Source: Lachnospiraceae bacterium (lineage in GTDB: Bacteria; Bacillota; Clostridia; Lachnospirales; Lachnospiraceae). Taken from it: 64,000 nt of DNA. Position 1 is the stretch's first letter. Every line of letters begins with the position of its first letter. Location of the stretch: the NCBI GenBank assembly GCA_910574715.1, contig CAJTCH010000025.1:1-64000 (forward strand), written 5' to 3'. Below are positions 16,824 through 26,131 of the stretch, one piece after another. The position numbers were made by a program, and so were the translations under genes. The notes beneath the pieces were generated by a model. The model was given only the letters and a program-made list of their open reading frames with translations, did not search any database and was not told the origin of the DNA.

Positions 16824-16904
16824 ATTATACCTTACTAATCTCTAACCTATCTCTAAACTGAAAAAGCTTTTTTAGAGGTTTCTTAGAGGTTTCTGTGATA
16901 TAAT
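16824..16904. promoter_or_regulatory. symmetrical divergent promoters with paired TTAGAG boxes
   Basis: On the plus strand TTAGAG occurs at 16872-16877 and 16883-16888 (11-bp period), then 10 bases, then TATAAT (16899-16904). On the minus strand the mirror image is present: TTAGAG at 16856-16851 and 16845-16840, then 10 bases, then TATAAT at 16829-16824. Neither promoter has a good -35 box, and the second TTAGAG takes its place, a layout typical of class II activation by OmpR-family regulators. The regulator at 16959 is the obvious binder, driving both itself and the VanY-like gene. Confidence 0.7.
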
Positions 16905-16958
16905 CAGTAATATCCAGGCTGCATTGACAGAATACAAAACGAAAGGCAGGGCTACTTC

Positions 16959-17639
16959 ATGCGAATTTTAATTATAGAAGACGACAAATCACTGGCAGAG
17001 ACCCTGCGCTTCCAGTTGGAACGGGAACATTTTGAGACAGATATCTGCCATGACGGTGTGGATGGCCTACACTTTATTGAGCAGCAGGCGCATGACCTGA
17101 TCCTGCTGGACCGGATGATTCCCGTATTGGACGGAATCTCCGTCTTAAAAATCACACGGGAAAAGGACATCTATACACCCATTATTTTTATAACTGCCAT
17201 GGGAGCATTGCAAGACAAAGTCACCGGCCTTGAATGCGGAGCGGACGATTACCTTGTAAAACCCTTTGATTTCGAGGAGCTCCTTGCCAGAATACACAGC
17301 ATTTTACGGCGCCCTGCCAGGTGGGAGGGTGACAAACCTTTAAAATTGGGGGATATTTCTTTTGATGTGAAGCAGAAGGTTTTATACTGTAATAAAAATT
17401 CCTGCTCTCTTTCGGCAAGAGAGGGAAATTTACTGGAAATATTTCTTCGCAACCCCGGCATGACGATTCCCCGCGCCTCCCTTCTTTCCAGAGTATGGGG
17501 ACCGGACGCTTCCGTGGAGGATGGGAATCTGGATAACTATATTTATCTCCTGCGTCGCCGGCTGAAAGGAGTGAGAAGCACCCTGCAGCTTAAAACGGTG
17601 CGGGGTATCGGATATCGTCTGGAGGTGCCTTATGTTTAA
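16959..17639 (+). CDS. OmpR-family response regulator
   Basis: This 226-residue regulator starts MRILIIEDDKSL with the acidic pair at 8-9, phosphoacceptor Asp in LILLDRMIP (~51), Lys in YLVKPFD (~100), then a winged helix ending VRGIGYRL. It overlaps the kinase gene by 8 bases. The promoter carries two TTAGAG boxes, consistent with autoregulation. Confidence 0.9.
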   Translation: MRILIIEDDKSLAETLRFQLEREHFETDICHDGVDGLHFIEQQAHDLILLDRMIPVLDGISVLKITREKDIYTPIIFITAMGALQDKVTGLECGADDYLVKPFDFEELLARIHSILRRPARWEGDKPLKLGDISFDVKQKVLYCNKNSCSLSAREGNLLEIFLRNPGMTIPRASLLSRVWGPDASVEDGNLDNYIYLLRRRLKGVRSTLQLKTVRGIGYRLEVPYV

Positions 17640-18915
17640 ACGGCTTCATATCCGGCTGACCCTCTTCTGCACCTTTATAAGCGGCCTGATCCTGCTTCTG
17701 ACGTCCTTAATCTGCATCTCTTTTTCTGAAGCAGAGGCCAGGGAAAGCTATTTTTCTAATTTTGAATTGAAAGCTGCTATGCTGATCCACCAGATCGAGA
17801 GCCAGTCTGTGCTTTCTCTTGAATGGTTCTCACAGCTAAAAGCAGATACAAAGTTCGAGATGGACATTCAGGATAACGGGACAAAACTGATATTCGAAGA
17901 CCTGTCACCTCAACGGCTGGATCCCAGAATATTTGCTTTGGCAAGAAAGGCAGCCCGGGACGAATACGGACTTACGGAAGAGTCCATCACCTCAGACACA
18001 AAACTTTCTTCCAATGCTTCTTTTGAACTGCATACAGGCGGAAAGAAATACTATGCCTGTATCGCACTGATCCCGAAAAACAGCCATATACTGAATACCG
18101 CTGTTCTGCAGCCTTTAACGGAATTATCCCATTCCATAAACGTAAGCCGGGTTTTATTTGCCGGTGCGGATGTTTTGGGGATTATCTTACTTGGGATATT
18201 TTTCTGGTTCTACACATGGCACATGATCCGCCCCTTAATCATAAACCGCCAGAAGCAGACAGAATTTATAGCAGCAGCCTCACATGAGCTGCGTTCACCT
18301 CTGGCACTTATGCTCTCCTGCCTTTCCTCCATGAGTAAAGCCTCTGCTGATGAGGCAGAACATTTCTCTGAAATGATTATGCAGGAAGGGAAACGAATGG
18401 GACGGCTGATCGATGACATGCTGACATTATCCAGTTCAGACAGTACACATTTCCCCATAAATAAAACAAACGTAGAACTGGATACCCTGGTACTGTCGGC
18501 CTATGAAAAGTTTGAGCCTCTGGCACTGAAAAAAAATATTTCTCTTGATTTCATCCTGCCGGATACATTGTCCACCCCTTATTCCTGTGACAGGGAGCGT
18601 ATCGAACAGGTGCTGTCTATCCTGCTGGATAACGCCTTAAGCTATACTCCGGAAAATGGCCGGGTCTGCCTTTCCCTTTCAGAAACTTCCGGCAGGATTA
18701 CCATTCGTGTCGCAGATAATGGGATCGGTATTCCTGATTCAGAGAAAGAGTCAATATTTGAGCGTTTTTATCGCTGTGACAAGGCGCACAAAGACAAGAA
18801 GCATTTCGGTCTTGGGCTTTGTATCGCACAAGAAATCGTCCATATGCACAAAGGGAAAATCCGGGTGGAAGATACACCGGGAGGCGGTACAACCTTTGTG
18901 GTTATGTTAAGTTAA
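17632..18915 (+). CDS. sensor histidine kinase of the VanY-linked system
   Basis: This 427-residue kinase has two membrane helices (~8-30 and ~174-200) flanking an external domain of ~140 residues. It has a phosphoacceptor His in AASHELRSPLAL (~220), an N box (LLDNALSYTP, ~331), a G1 box DNGIGIP and a G2 box GLGLCIA. No HAMP motif is obvious; the linker is short. It overlaps its regulator gene and should sense a cell-envelope signal. Confidence 0.9.
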   Translation: MFKRLHIRLTLFCTFISGLILLLTSLICISFSEAEARESYFSNFELKAAMLIHQIESQSVLSLEWFSQLKADTKFEMDIQDNGTKLIFEDLSPQRLDPRIFALARKAARDEYGLTEESITSDTKLSSNASFELHTGGKKYYACIALIPKNSHILNTAVLQPLTELSHSINVSRVLFAGADVLGIILLGIFFWFYTWHMIRPLIINRQKQTEFIAAASHELRSPLALMLSCLSSMSKASADEAEHFSEMIMQEGKRMGRLIDDMLTLSSSDSTHFPINKTNVELDTLVLSAYEKFEPLALKKNISLDFILPDTLSTPYSCDRERIEQVLSILLDNALSYTPENGRVCLSLSETSGRITIRVADNGIGIPDSEKESIFERFYRCDKAHKDKKHFGLGLCIAQEIVHMHKGKIRVEDTPGGGTTFVVMLS

Positions 18916-19176
18916 TACTGTCAGTAACGCCGAACCTGTAAGAAAATGCTGGCATTTTTCGGGATATTCTCTTCCAAATCTCCAGCTTATTACCCCGTCA
19001 CTAAAGCTGCTCCCTTCTACAAATAAGCGGGTCTTTTTATCCGCATGGATTAACAGCCTTCCGCTTAATATACATGGTCCAAGGATATACTTCTGACCAT
19101 CCATGCCGCATACACATCTTCCTATATCATCCATAAACCTTCTTCTCACTTTCCGACAAGGATTGCCGACATTCAT
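18907..19176 (-). CDS. protein of unknown function at the end of the island
   Basis: This 89-residue frame, rich in Cys and Gly near its start (GRCVCGMDGQKYILG), follows the PP-loop gene on the same strand with a 12-base gap. The ribosome site AGGAG directly touches the ATG, a poor spacing; ATG 19134 is an alternative. I do not recognise the family. The end overlaps the convergent kinase gene by 9 bases. It could be spurious. Confidence 0.35.
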   Translation of the reverse strand: MNVGNPCRKVRRRFMDDIGRCVCGMDGQKYILGPCILSGRLLIHADKKTRLFVEGSSFSDGVISWRFGREYPEKCQHFLTGSALLTVLT

Positions 19177-19188
19177 CTCCTGTATGGT

Positions 19189-19956
19189 TTACTGCCTGGC
19201 ATATTTCCAGAACCAGTAAGAATCCATATTTTCCGTAGCCGGAACCCTTGCCTGTCTCATTTTTTCAAATTCTGCTTCCAAATCCTTTAAATATCCACAT
19301 TTAAGCACGCTGAAACAAATCTGTTCTTCCACCATCTTTGCTTCTTCAAAAATATCCCGATGGTAGCAGTATACCTTGTACCAATGCTGTTTCCCGGCTT
19401 TCAGACATCCAATACAGTTTGCATGCTTTGATTCAAAGTACACCCTTGGCCTGGAAATACCTATTTCTTCTATATTATTGATCGTTCTCGGCCACTCCAC
19501 TAAAGGATAGAGGGTATCATATCCCATGCTTTCCAAATGCCTGCGCCTTCTTGCAACACGGTGTATCTCATTTTCATCAAAACCATAGATAAGCACAATC
19601 TCTTCGGACATCTGGCCGTCATAAACCGGATAATTTTCTTCCAGCCACTGGTAAAATGGCTGTGTTTTTAAAAAATATGTACAAATTTCATGGCCTGAAC
19701 GGAACTTTACTCTCCCATGCTCCAGACATAAAGAAAGCGGAGTCTTCTGCTCAAACCCTTCGCAATTTGCGTAGGTTATCGGCAATTGAAGATACTCCGC
19801 TACCTGGTTCTTAAACTTTTTGATTTTTATTGACTCGACCTTCGAGCTAATATCATGATTTAGAAGAATAACGTTTTCATTTCCAAACCGTCTTACTGTT
19901 TCTACCGCTGCAAGAGCCGAACTATGCCCGCCGCTATAACATACAACATACTGCAT
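19189..19956 (-). CDS. PP-loop ATPase, PAPS-reductase-like
   Basis: This 255-residue protein starts MQYVVCYSGGHSSALA, the SGGxxS pyrophosphate-binding loop of the adenine nucleotide alpha-hydrolase superfamily. It has Cys in EICTYFLK (~92) and a CIGCLKAGK pair (~187-190) that could bind metal or an Fe-S cluster. PAPS reductases, DndC and many phage or mobile-element enzymes share this fold. It lacks the sulfate-reductase ECGLH motif, so sulfate assimilation is unlikely. It is separated from the upstream Rpn gene by a terminator. The target is unknown. Confidence 0.7.
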   Translation of the reverse strand: MQYVVCYSGGHSSALAAVETVRRFGNENVILLNHDISSKVESIKIKKFKNQVAEYLQLPITYANCEGFEQKTPLSLCLEHGRVKFRSGHEICTYFLKTQPFYQWLEENYPVYDGQMSEEIVLIYGFDENEIHRVARRRRHLESMGYDTLYPLVEWPRTINNIEEIGISRPRVYFESKHANCIGCLKAGKQHWYKVYCYHRDIFEEAKMVEEQICFSVLKCGYLKDLEAEFEKMRQARVPATENMDSYWFWKYARQ

Positions 19957-19996
19957 CCCTTTTCTCCTGATATCTTATTCCTACATGGTGAATATC

Positions 19997-20035
19997 AAAA
20001 AGACGCATGGTTTACAGTCTCTGCTCCATGCGTCT
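19997..20035 (-). terminator. intrinsic terminator after the Rpn gene
   Basis: Read on the minus strand, AGACGCATGG (20035-20026) pairs with CCATGCGTCT (20010-20001) and is followed by a run of T (plus-strand A at 19997-20001). It ends the Rpn-type gene before the PP-loop gene begins. Confidence 0.75.
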
Positions 20036-20060
20036 TTATGTTGATATTTTAAGAAACTTT

Positions 20061-20921
20061 TTATACCAACTGAACAATCTCTTCTTCAAGTTCTTTTATA
20101 TCACTTTCAAGCAATTCTGGAAAGTATAAACTCACCTCATCTATTGTAATTTTACCATCTCTCAACATCAGTATAGCCTTCTCTTTGGCTAAGTCATACT
20201 TTTCGCTTTTAATAAATGATCTCATAATCTGTTCTTCATCAAACAAACTCATCATAATCGTCACAACCTCCTTTTCCTTTTTAAGCAGATAATCCCTTAA
20301 AACATTCCTGTCCTTGCATATACAGATTGTTTCCGTAACTGCCTTCCTTGTCATACCGTGCATTTTTGTCTGCTCATTAAAGACTTTACAGAAAATAATA
20401 TACTGATTAATGATATCGTCCTCATTGCTTTCATAGATAACCTTTGCTTTTACTTCAATGTCAATATCTGCGCCTTCAAAAAATTCTTTTGATAAAGATA
20501 TTCTATCAGGCTTTCGTCCTTTATTGCCCGTAAATATCACATAAAGCTCCGGCTTCGGCATTTTTACTTTTTTGCTTTTATAGTAGTTTTGGCTGGTACG
20601 TTGGAAATATTCGTGATAGCTTTGCGCCAGATATAGCAAAACTCTTACTAAAATATTCATTGTCCATGTGGACTGAGCCTCTACCAGTATCATCAGCTTA
20701 TTGCCCACAATAAAGCCTAAGTCATTGTATAAATTGTCTGTCAGCACATTTTCTATGGTTACGTCAGTTAATGAATCTTCCGTAGCTGCGGTATCCTCTG
20801 GATGGAGTGTTTTATACAACTTTAACAGATAACTTTTATCTTGAAAGAGGTTCAGGAACACGCTGTTTTTTGCGGTGCGCTTTGCCATAATTTCCTGTAC
20901 CTGCTTTGTCTCGTCCTGCAT
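20061..20921 (-). CDS. Rpn-family recombination-promoting nuclease / PD-(D/E)XK
   Basis: This 286-residue protein belongs to the Rpn/PDDEXK transposase-like family: KRTAKNSVFLNLF near the start, DLGFIVGNKLMILVEAQSTW (~99-118) holding the catalytic Asp and Glu, and a repetitive acidic C-terminal tail. Members cut DNA and promote recombination, and they vary quickly between genomes. It has its own terminator, so it is probably independent cargo in the island. The gene looks intact. Confidence 0.85.
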   Translation of the reverse strand: MQDETKQVQEIMAKRTAKNSVFLNLFQDKSYLLKLYKTLHPEDTAATEDSLTDVTIENVLTDNLYNDLGFIVGNKLMILVEAQSTWTMNILVRVLLYLAQSYHEYFQRTSQNYYKSKKVKMPKPELYVIFTGNKGRKPDRISLSKEFFEGADIDIEVKAKVIYESNEDDIINQYIIFCKVFNEQTKMHGMTRKAVTETICICKDRNVLRDYLLKKEKEVVTIMMSLFDEEQIMRSFIKSEKYDLAKEKAILMLRDGKITIDEVSLYFPELLESDIKELEEEIVQLV

Positions 20922-21042
20922 CCTATCACCTCAGTTCCTTAAAATCTGTAGCAATAATACAATATTATTTACTCCTGCTACATCTCAATTATACAAAAAA
21001 ACACTCATGTTTACAATAAAATTCCTGCGAATTCTCTATGTA

Positions 21043-21981
21043 TTATATTTTTCCTTTCTTAAGCAGCTCACCCTGGTTATTTCCTTCATGTTCGTTCTGC
21101 AGACAGCACAGCTTCGCCAGTGCAACCTTCAATGCGATATCCGGCCGATAGGTGCCCCGTTTTATCAGGTTCACCATATCATCCAGAACATCCATCGCCT
21201 CACTGCACCTGTCAGCAGACATCCTTGGAACGAACGTGCGCCCGTTAACCCCTAATGCACTCAACGAACAATGGCACACCTCCATTTTATATGCCAGCCG
21301 GTAGCTTCGCAAAAGCAGCGACAGCACACCAATCACATTATTGGGCTGATTCTGCAGGATTAATTCCGCCTGCCGGAACACATCACTGTATTTTCCTTGC
21401 ATAATAAGCTGTATCAGCAGGAAAATATTCTCCTGTTCCCGGTCCAGCACCGTATACTCCACGGTTTCCTTCGTAATCTCCTTCACAGCACACAGCCGTT
21501 TCAATGAATGAAGCACATCATACAGATTTGTTTCCTCTGAATCATAATTAATCAACTGCAGATACCGCTGATATGCCTCTGTAGTAATCTCACATCCGGC
21601 CTTTTTCACAAACTGCATGACCGTCTTCTCCAGAACATCCCGGGACAGCTTTTTGAAAACCTGGACTTCTTCTTTTTTGAACATCTTGTACACTTTGCTC
21701 CGCCTGTCAACTTCCTGGACAAAAATATAGGTGTCCGTAGTTTTCCCTTTTTCAGATACATATTTTACGAATTCCCCGCTCTCTTTCAAACTATTCGCGC
21801 GGTAAATCAGCACCTTCTTATCCCCGAATAACGCATGCTGACATAAGAAGTTCTGCTCTGCTTCCGTAAATTCACTCGTTTCCATAAGGTTAAACTCCGG
21901 TGTTTCCACTTCATCTATAATTTTTTTGCGAAACTTATCAATCAAGTATGGTTCTTCCCCATACACCAACCATTTAGGCAT
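21043..21981 (-). CDS. DNA polymerase III delta (HolA)-like protein
   Basis: This 312-residue protein has the HolA layout: WLVYGEEPYLIDKF (~4-17), an AAA+-like fold with FGDKKVLIYR (~52) and TYIFVQEVDRRSKVYK (~84-99), a lid, and an alpha-helical collar with ENIFLLIQLI (~194). In the housekeeping protein this clamp-loader subunit opens the sliding clamp. Its place between an accessory helicase gene (8-base overlap) and other island genes suggests a second, element-specific copy that recruits the host clamp or replisome. The true chromosomal holA usually sits beside rpsT or comEC, not here. Confidence 0.7.
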   Translation of the reverse strand: MPKWLVYGEEPYLIDKFRKKIIDEVETPEFNLMETSEFTEAEQNFLCQHALFGDKKVLIYRANSLKESGEFVKYVSEKGKTTDTYIFVQEVDRRSKVYKMFKKEEVQVFKKLSRDVLEKTVMQFVKKAGCEITTEAYQRYLQLINYDSEETNLYDVLHSLKRLCAVKEITKETVEYTVLDREQENIFLLIQLIMQGKYSDVFRQAELILQNQPNNVIGVLSLLLRSYRLAYKMEVCHCSLSALGVNGRTFVPRMSADRCSEAMDVLDDMVNLIKRGTYRPDIALKVALAKLCCLQNEHEGNNQGELLKKGKI

Positions 21982-24646
21982 ATTGCGTTCCTCCCATAAT
22001 CTTCAGCTTTTCTTCAAATTCCTTGATAAACATACTCTTTCCTTTACATATCTCCGTTAAATACAGCCGTTCCTTTGCCCTCGTCATAGCCACATAAAGC
22101 AGTCTACGTTCTTCCTGGGGCTCGTTTTTTTCAAAATCATCTACTCCATAGACCAGCACCACCGGGAATTCCTTTCCTTTAGAGTCATGGGCTGTCAGTA
22201 ATTGAATCCTCCCTTCCTGCCCGGTCTCGTAAAACAGCCTGGTATCATCCCGAAAACGTTTGACCGAAGAAAGGTATGTCCACATCTGACCTGCATTTCT
22301 TATATTCCGTTCCCGAAACTTTTCATCCAGTATCTCCAGCACCTCCTTATAATCGATCTGCTCATCACAAAATAATTCCATGGCACGCAGTATTGCCTGC
22401 CGGGCTGGCAGGACAAAGCATTTCGCGGCCCGGTATATTTTTGAAAAAGCCTGTAAAATACGGCTGTCAGAAGCTGTGACACTCAGATATCTCGTCTCCT
22501 CCTCTCCGGCAAGGGGATAAATCATCCCCCTCGCCAGGTAATCCTCGTAAAGTGTCCGTTTCGATTCTCCTTTTTCAGGTATTTCACCCAGCATATTCAA
22601 TAGCCGGAACCAAACCATATCATCGGAAAAGTCACCAAGATAGATTGTCAGCAGATCTAAAATTGCTTGAAATGTAGAATCATTACAAAGATAATATTTC
22701 GGTTTATTGAACCCAAGCATTGTTTCATCCGGATGCGCTTCATTATATTGCCCTAGCATACTGCACATGCATTCCAGCTCTTTATTCGACCTTGCAATCA
22801 CCGCGATATCTTCCTGCCGGTATCCCATGTGAAGCACATCCTGGATAAATGCACCTATCCGGTTTGCCCTGAAATTATGGATTAAGACAGGCAAAAACTC
22901 CGTCTTTACGTGTGCATTCATTTGAAACGCTACCCGTTCTATATTATGGCTTATGAGTGTATTCGCCGCCGTCATAATCCCCTTTGCAGAACGGAAATTA
23001 TCATTAAGCCTGATATCCGCCGCATCCGGATAGATTTCTGAAAATCTTAACATGAACTGATTGCTTCCGCCCCGAAAGCCGTAAATGGACTGATCCGCGT
23101 CCCCATATAACGCAATATTATTACAGAGCGGGTCCGTCACAAGCCGAATCAGGCGTGCCTGCATCTCATCCAAATCCTGGGCCTCATCCACCATAATATA
23201 ATCATATGCCTTCTGCATTTTCTTTTGCACGCCCGGATATGCCTCCAGTATTTCCACAGCCAGGCGCACCTGATCCTCATACAGAATATAACCCATTGCA
23301 CGAAACTTCTGCTCATACTGCTCCTTTATCTGCAGAATACCGGCCACATCCTTCTGAGGATACTGTTTTTGCAGTTTTTCTGCCCCATACTGGTTGATAA
23401 AAGAGAAATCTTTCAGCAGGCACTCCAGGAGTCCGCCTGCGGTACATATCCTCTCATAACTGGCTCCCTGGATGACCGGCATTCGATTCAGTATATAAAG
23501 CATCATCTGCATGCAGTCAACCTTGTTTACAAGTTTCTTTTTCCCGATCAGGTGCTCATGCTGGCGAACAATTCGGTATCCCAAAGCATGAAGCGTCATA
23601 ACATCCGGCTTTTCCTTTGACTCTATCCGTTCCATAATCTCTCTCCCAGCCCTTTTTGTAAATGTAACTGCCAGGATTCTTTTAGGACTGACTCCATTTT
23701 TCATCAGCCGGCAGATACGGCCGGTCAGAACCTCTGTTTTCCCGGCTCCCGGACCGGCGCACACCCGCAGCGCCCCGTCACGATGCCGGACTGCTCTTTC
23801 CTGTTTCTCAGTATAGCTCAGCGGTTCCCTCACTTTCATTTTACCCGTGGCTTCTCTTTTGAAATGTATCTGTACCGGCGGGCTGCAGATTTCTGTAAAA
23901 ATGCAGTTCCTGCAACTCTCCGTATGTACATGGCTCATAATTTCTCCAAGCCTTTCCTCAACGCTCTCCACGCCGGATTTCCAGAGTTCCTCCTCTGTAA
24001 AGCGCAGGATATTGTCGCCTTTCTTTTCCTCAAACATTGAAAAGTACCCTGCCCTGTCACTTGCAGATTCCGCCCGAACCATCATAACCTCCACCTGTTT
24101 TTCAGGATAACAAATCTTTATTCCACCCATAAGGCAAAGTAATTCGGCAGAGAAAAAAACGTGATTATCTGCCTTTTTCGCATAATAAGAATATGGGCGG
24201 GAGAATCTCCGGTATAAGATAATTCCCTGAATTTTTCCATCCGGCTTCTCTATGACTAAATCCGCCTGAATCTGCAGATTATGGATTTCATGTCCGGCAT
24301 AGGAAGCCTCAAAATTTACCTCCAATGGCTTCAGCGCCTGTGCTTTCCCCGCCGTACGCCCTGACAGCCAGCAGTATAAGCGTCTTATCCGAAACAGGTC
24401 ATCCCCGACGGCCTGTTTCTTCTGCCAGCTTAATTCAAACCATTGCTCCGCGTATTCTTCCCGAAGGACAGACTCTATCTTTCCGGCCGCATCCTCCCAC
24501 CCCGCCTTCCCGGCGAGCTGGATGGCGGCTATATCCAGAGCTTTCCGAAAGGATGCCTCTTTCTGATTCTCGTAATGAAACACGGTCTGTTCCAATTCAT
24601 ATTTCTTTGAACATTTGAGCAGAGTCATTAAATTATCAGCCTTCAT
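21974..24646 (-). CDS. UvrD/Rep-type helicase with degenerate Cas4-like N-terminus
   Basis: This is an 890-residue fusion. Residues ~1-260 resemble a Cas4/AddB-type PD-(D/E)XK nuclease with an iron-sulfur cluster: Cys12 and the trio in ESCRNCIFTEIC (~236-247) match its four ligands. The usual ExK catalytic motif reads ILYR (~138), so cleavage activity is probably lost. The SF1A helicase follows, with Walker A AGPGAGKTE (~298), Walker B VDEAQDLDE (~484), GDADQSIYGFRGG, and motif VI LLYVAMTRAKERLY near the end. It overlaps the HolA-like gene, suggesting joint DNA processing such as element replication, repair or defence. Confidence 0.8.
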   Translation of the reverse strand: MKADNLMTLLKCSKKYELEQTVFHYENQKEASFRKALDIAAIQLAGKAGWEDAAGKIESVLREEYAEQWFELSWQKKQAVGDDLFRIRRLYCWLSGRTAGKAQALKPLEVNFEASYAGHEIHNLQIQADLVIEKPDGKIQGIILYRRFSRPYSYYAKKADNHVFFSAELLCLMGGIKICYPEKQVEVMMVRAESASDRAGYFSMFEEKKGDNILRFTEEELWKSGVESVEERLGEIMSHVHTESCRNCIFTEICSPPVQIHFKREATGKMKVREPLSYTEKQERAVRHRDGALRVCAGPGAGKTEVLTGRICRLMKNGVSPKRILAVTFTKRAGREIMERIESKEKPDVMTLHALGYRIVRQHEHLIGKKKLVNKVDCMQMMLYILNRMPVIQGASYERICTAGGLLECLLKDFSFINQYGAEKLQKQYPQKDVAGILQIKEQYEQKFRAMGYILYEDQVRLAVEILEAYPGVQKKMQKAYDYIMVDEAQDLDEMQARLIRLVTDPLCNNIALYGDADQSIYGFRGGSNQFMLRFSEIYPDAADIRLNDNFRSAKGIMTAANTLISHNIERVAFQMNAHVKTEFLPVLIHNFRANRIGAFIQDVLHMGYRQEDIAVIARSNKELECMCSMLGQYNEAHPDETMLGFNKPKYYLCNDSTFQAILDLLTIYLGDFSDDMVWFRLLNMLGEIPEKGESKRTLYEDYLARGMIYPLAGEEETRYLSVTASDSRILQAFSKIYRAAKCFVLPARQAILRAMELFCDEQIDYKEVLEILDEKFRERNIRNAGQMWTYLSSVKRFRDDTRLFYETGQEGRIQLLTAHDSKGKEFPVVLVYGVDDFEKNEPQEERRLLYVAMTRAKERLYLTEICKGKSMFIKEFEEKLKIMGGTQYA

Positions 24647-25289
24647 GATATAAGCCCAAACTCCAGCTGAATGTCCATGAGCTGGTATACCTTGTCTCTA
24701 AAATCCCGAAGCAGTTTTCCTAATACTACACAGGATATCACCCACTGCATACTCAGCATTGAAAATGAAAGGTGATTATATCCATCACATCCCGTATCAA
24801 AATAAATATAGTAATTATCTCCCAGGTATCCGTTATCATGTACATTCGTATAAGTCAGAGGATACATCAAGTCATCCAGCACATCCTCTATTGCCTGTTC
24901 CTCTTCTGCAAAGTAATTATGAACCATCTCTTTATGTTTCTGCGAAATTTTTTATATGCGCCAATCGACCTGTTCTGCATAATAATAATCTCTCCATCTT
25001 CCATAGAACCATACGACCTTTCTATCTTGGATAAATTTTTCCAGAAAAGTGGTAACCATGAATCCGGGAATCCCCTTGTATGCAAAAGTTCCGACAACGC
25101 TCTCTTCCGTCCGACATCCTCCGGGAGGAACGGCTGTCTGGAGACATTATGTTCCTCCACCAGATCGCCGTCTATTAACAGTATGCTGCAGCTATTTTTA
25201 TTGGAGGCTCTATATAAAAATCTGCCAAGTTCTTTGATAAAATTACCTCCGGTTCCCCCGCAGCCAACAATAATAATATTATATTTCAT
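24643..25289 (-). pseudogene. ThiF/E1-like (PRTRC ThiF-type) protein, frameshifted
   Basis: ATG 25289 starts MKYNIIIVGCGGTGGNF, the nucleotide-binding loop of ThiF/MoeB/E1 enzymes, and continues with LIDGDLVEEHNVSRQPF (~38-54), the adenylation signature. After ~residue 68 the match to E1 enzymes fades. The frame ends at 24888. A second frame reading KHKEMVHNYFAEEEQ... to the TGA at 24643 joins naturally if one A is added to the A6 run at 24948-24953, giving ~215 residues. The catalytic Cys region of E1 is not evident, so a deletion or fusion is also possible. It would activate a ubiquitin-like partner for the E2-like protein upstream. Confidence 0.55.
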
Positions 25290-25317
25290 GCCTCTGACCT
25301 TCCTTCAAAAATATCCT

Positions 25318-26131
25318 CTAATGCCACTTCACCGAATTAATCGTAAGGGAGAATCCGCTCGCCCTTACTTCCACTGGAATTGCAACCGATTTATCCTTCT
25401 CTTCCTGCCCCGATTTCATAACTGGAAACAGATGATTCTGCTCCTCAATATAGGCAAATCCACACTCAGAAAACTCCGGATAATGACTGGCAAACTTCTG
25501 TTGAAGCTCTGCCTCTGTCACCTCTGAAACGCCGAAATCCTCCTCCCCATATGTTTCCTGTATCCCAAGATATCCAACCGTAACAGGGAAGGTATACTTT
25601 TTCCCGCCTGGAGCATTTCTCTCCATAAATGGAATCAGCAGCTTTTGTTTTTCATCATACTGGAATCTGCAGCCGTCATATTCAGGATGTGCTTCTACCC
25701 ACAATGCCCTTATCTCATCCAATGACATCTTTGTGTCCAGCCATAAAGACTCCGTACCGGCTGCTACTTCCAATGGGAATTCCAGCTTATCTTCATTCGT
25801 AAATTCCTTGTACATAATCTCCGGCCGGATATAGGTTTCTATTCCTTCTTCTTTTTCTTCTACATTCATAACAGAAATTTTGAAGAAGATACCAGCCAGT
25901 TCCCTGAATGTGCTGCGGATGTTTTTCTTGAGCGTATCTTCACTCCACGTGCCCGCGGCCTCATCATAAAATACATGACGCAGATGCCCTGCACAAAATG
26001 AAACCGGCAGCTTGTAATTTGTTCCCTGCTTCTTTTCCTTCTTTTCTTTTTTTCTTTTTAGGCTTTGCAGATGCCTTCTTTTCATCCTTCAGTTCTTCTT
26101 CTGTAATTCCAAAAATATCAAATAGATCCAT
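25318..26131 (-). pseudogene. PRTRC-C-like repeat protein, frameshifted
   Basis: ATG 26131 gives MDLFDIFGITEEELKDEKK, then a lysine-rich tract. The frame must shift by one base in the A/T-rich run around 26032-26059 (a T7 at 26047-26053 on the plus strand) to reach the long frame NYKLPVSFCAGHLRHVF... ending at 25318. The joined protein (~270 residues) has an acidic head, a Lys linker and about three ~70-residue units. Two of these share a YPEF/HPEY-x-x-C motif (VEAHPEYDGCRF, FASHYPEFSECGF) similar to the small PRTRC-C proteins. In the PRTRC system these may be beta-grasp-like. The start overlaps the E2-like gene by 14 bases. Confidence 0.55.
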
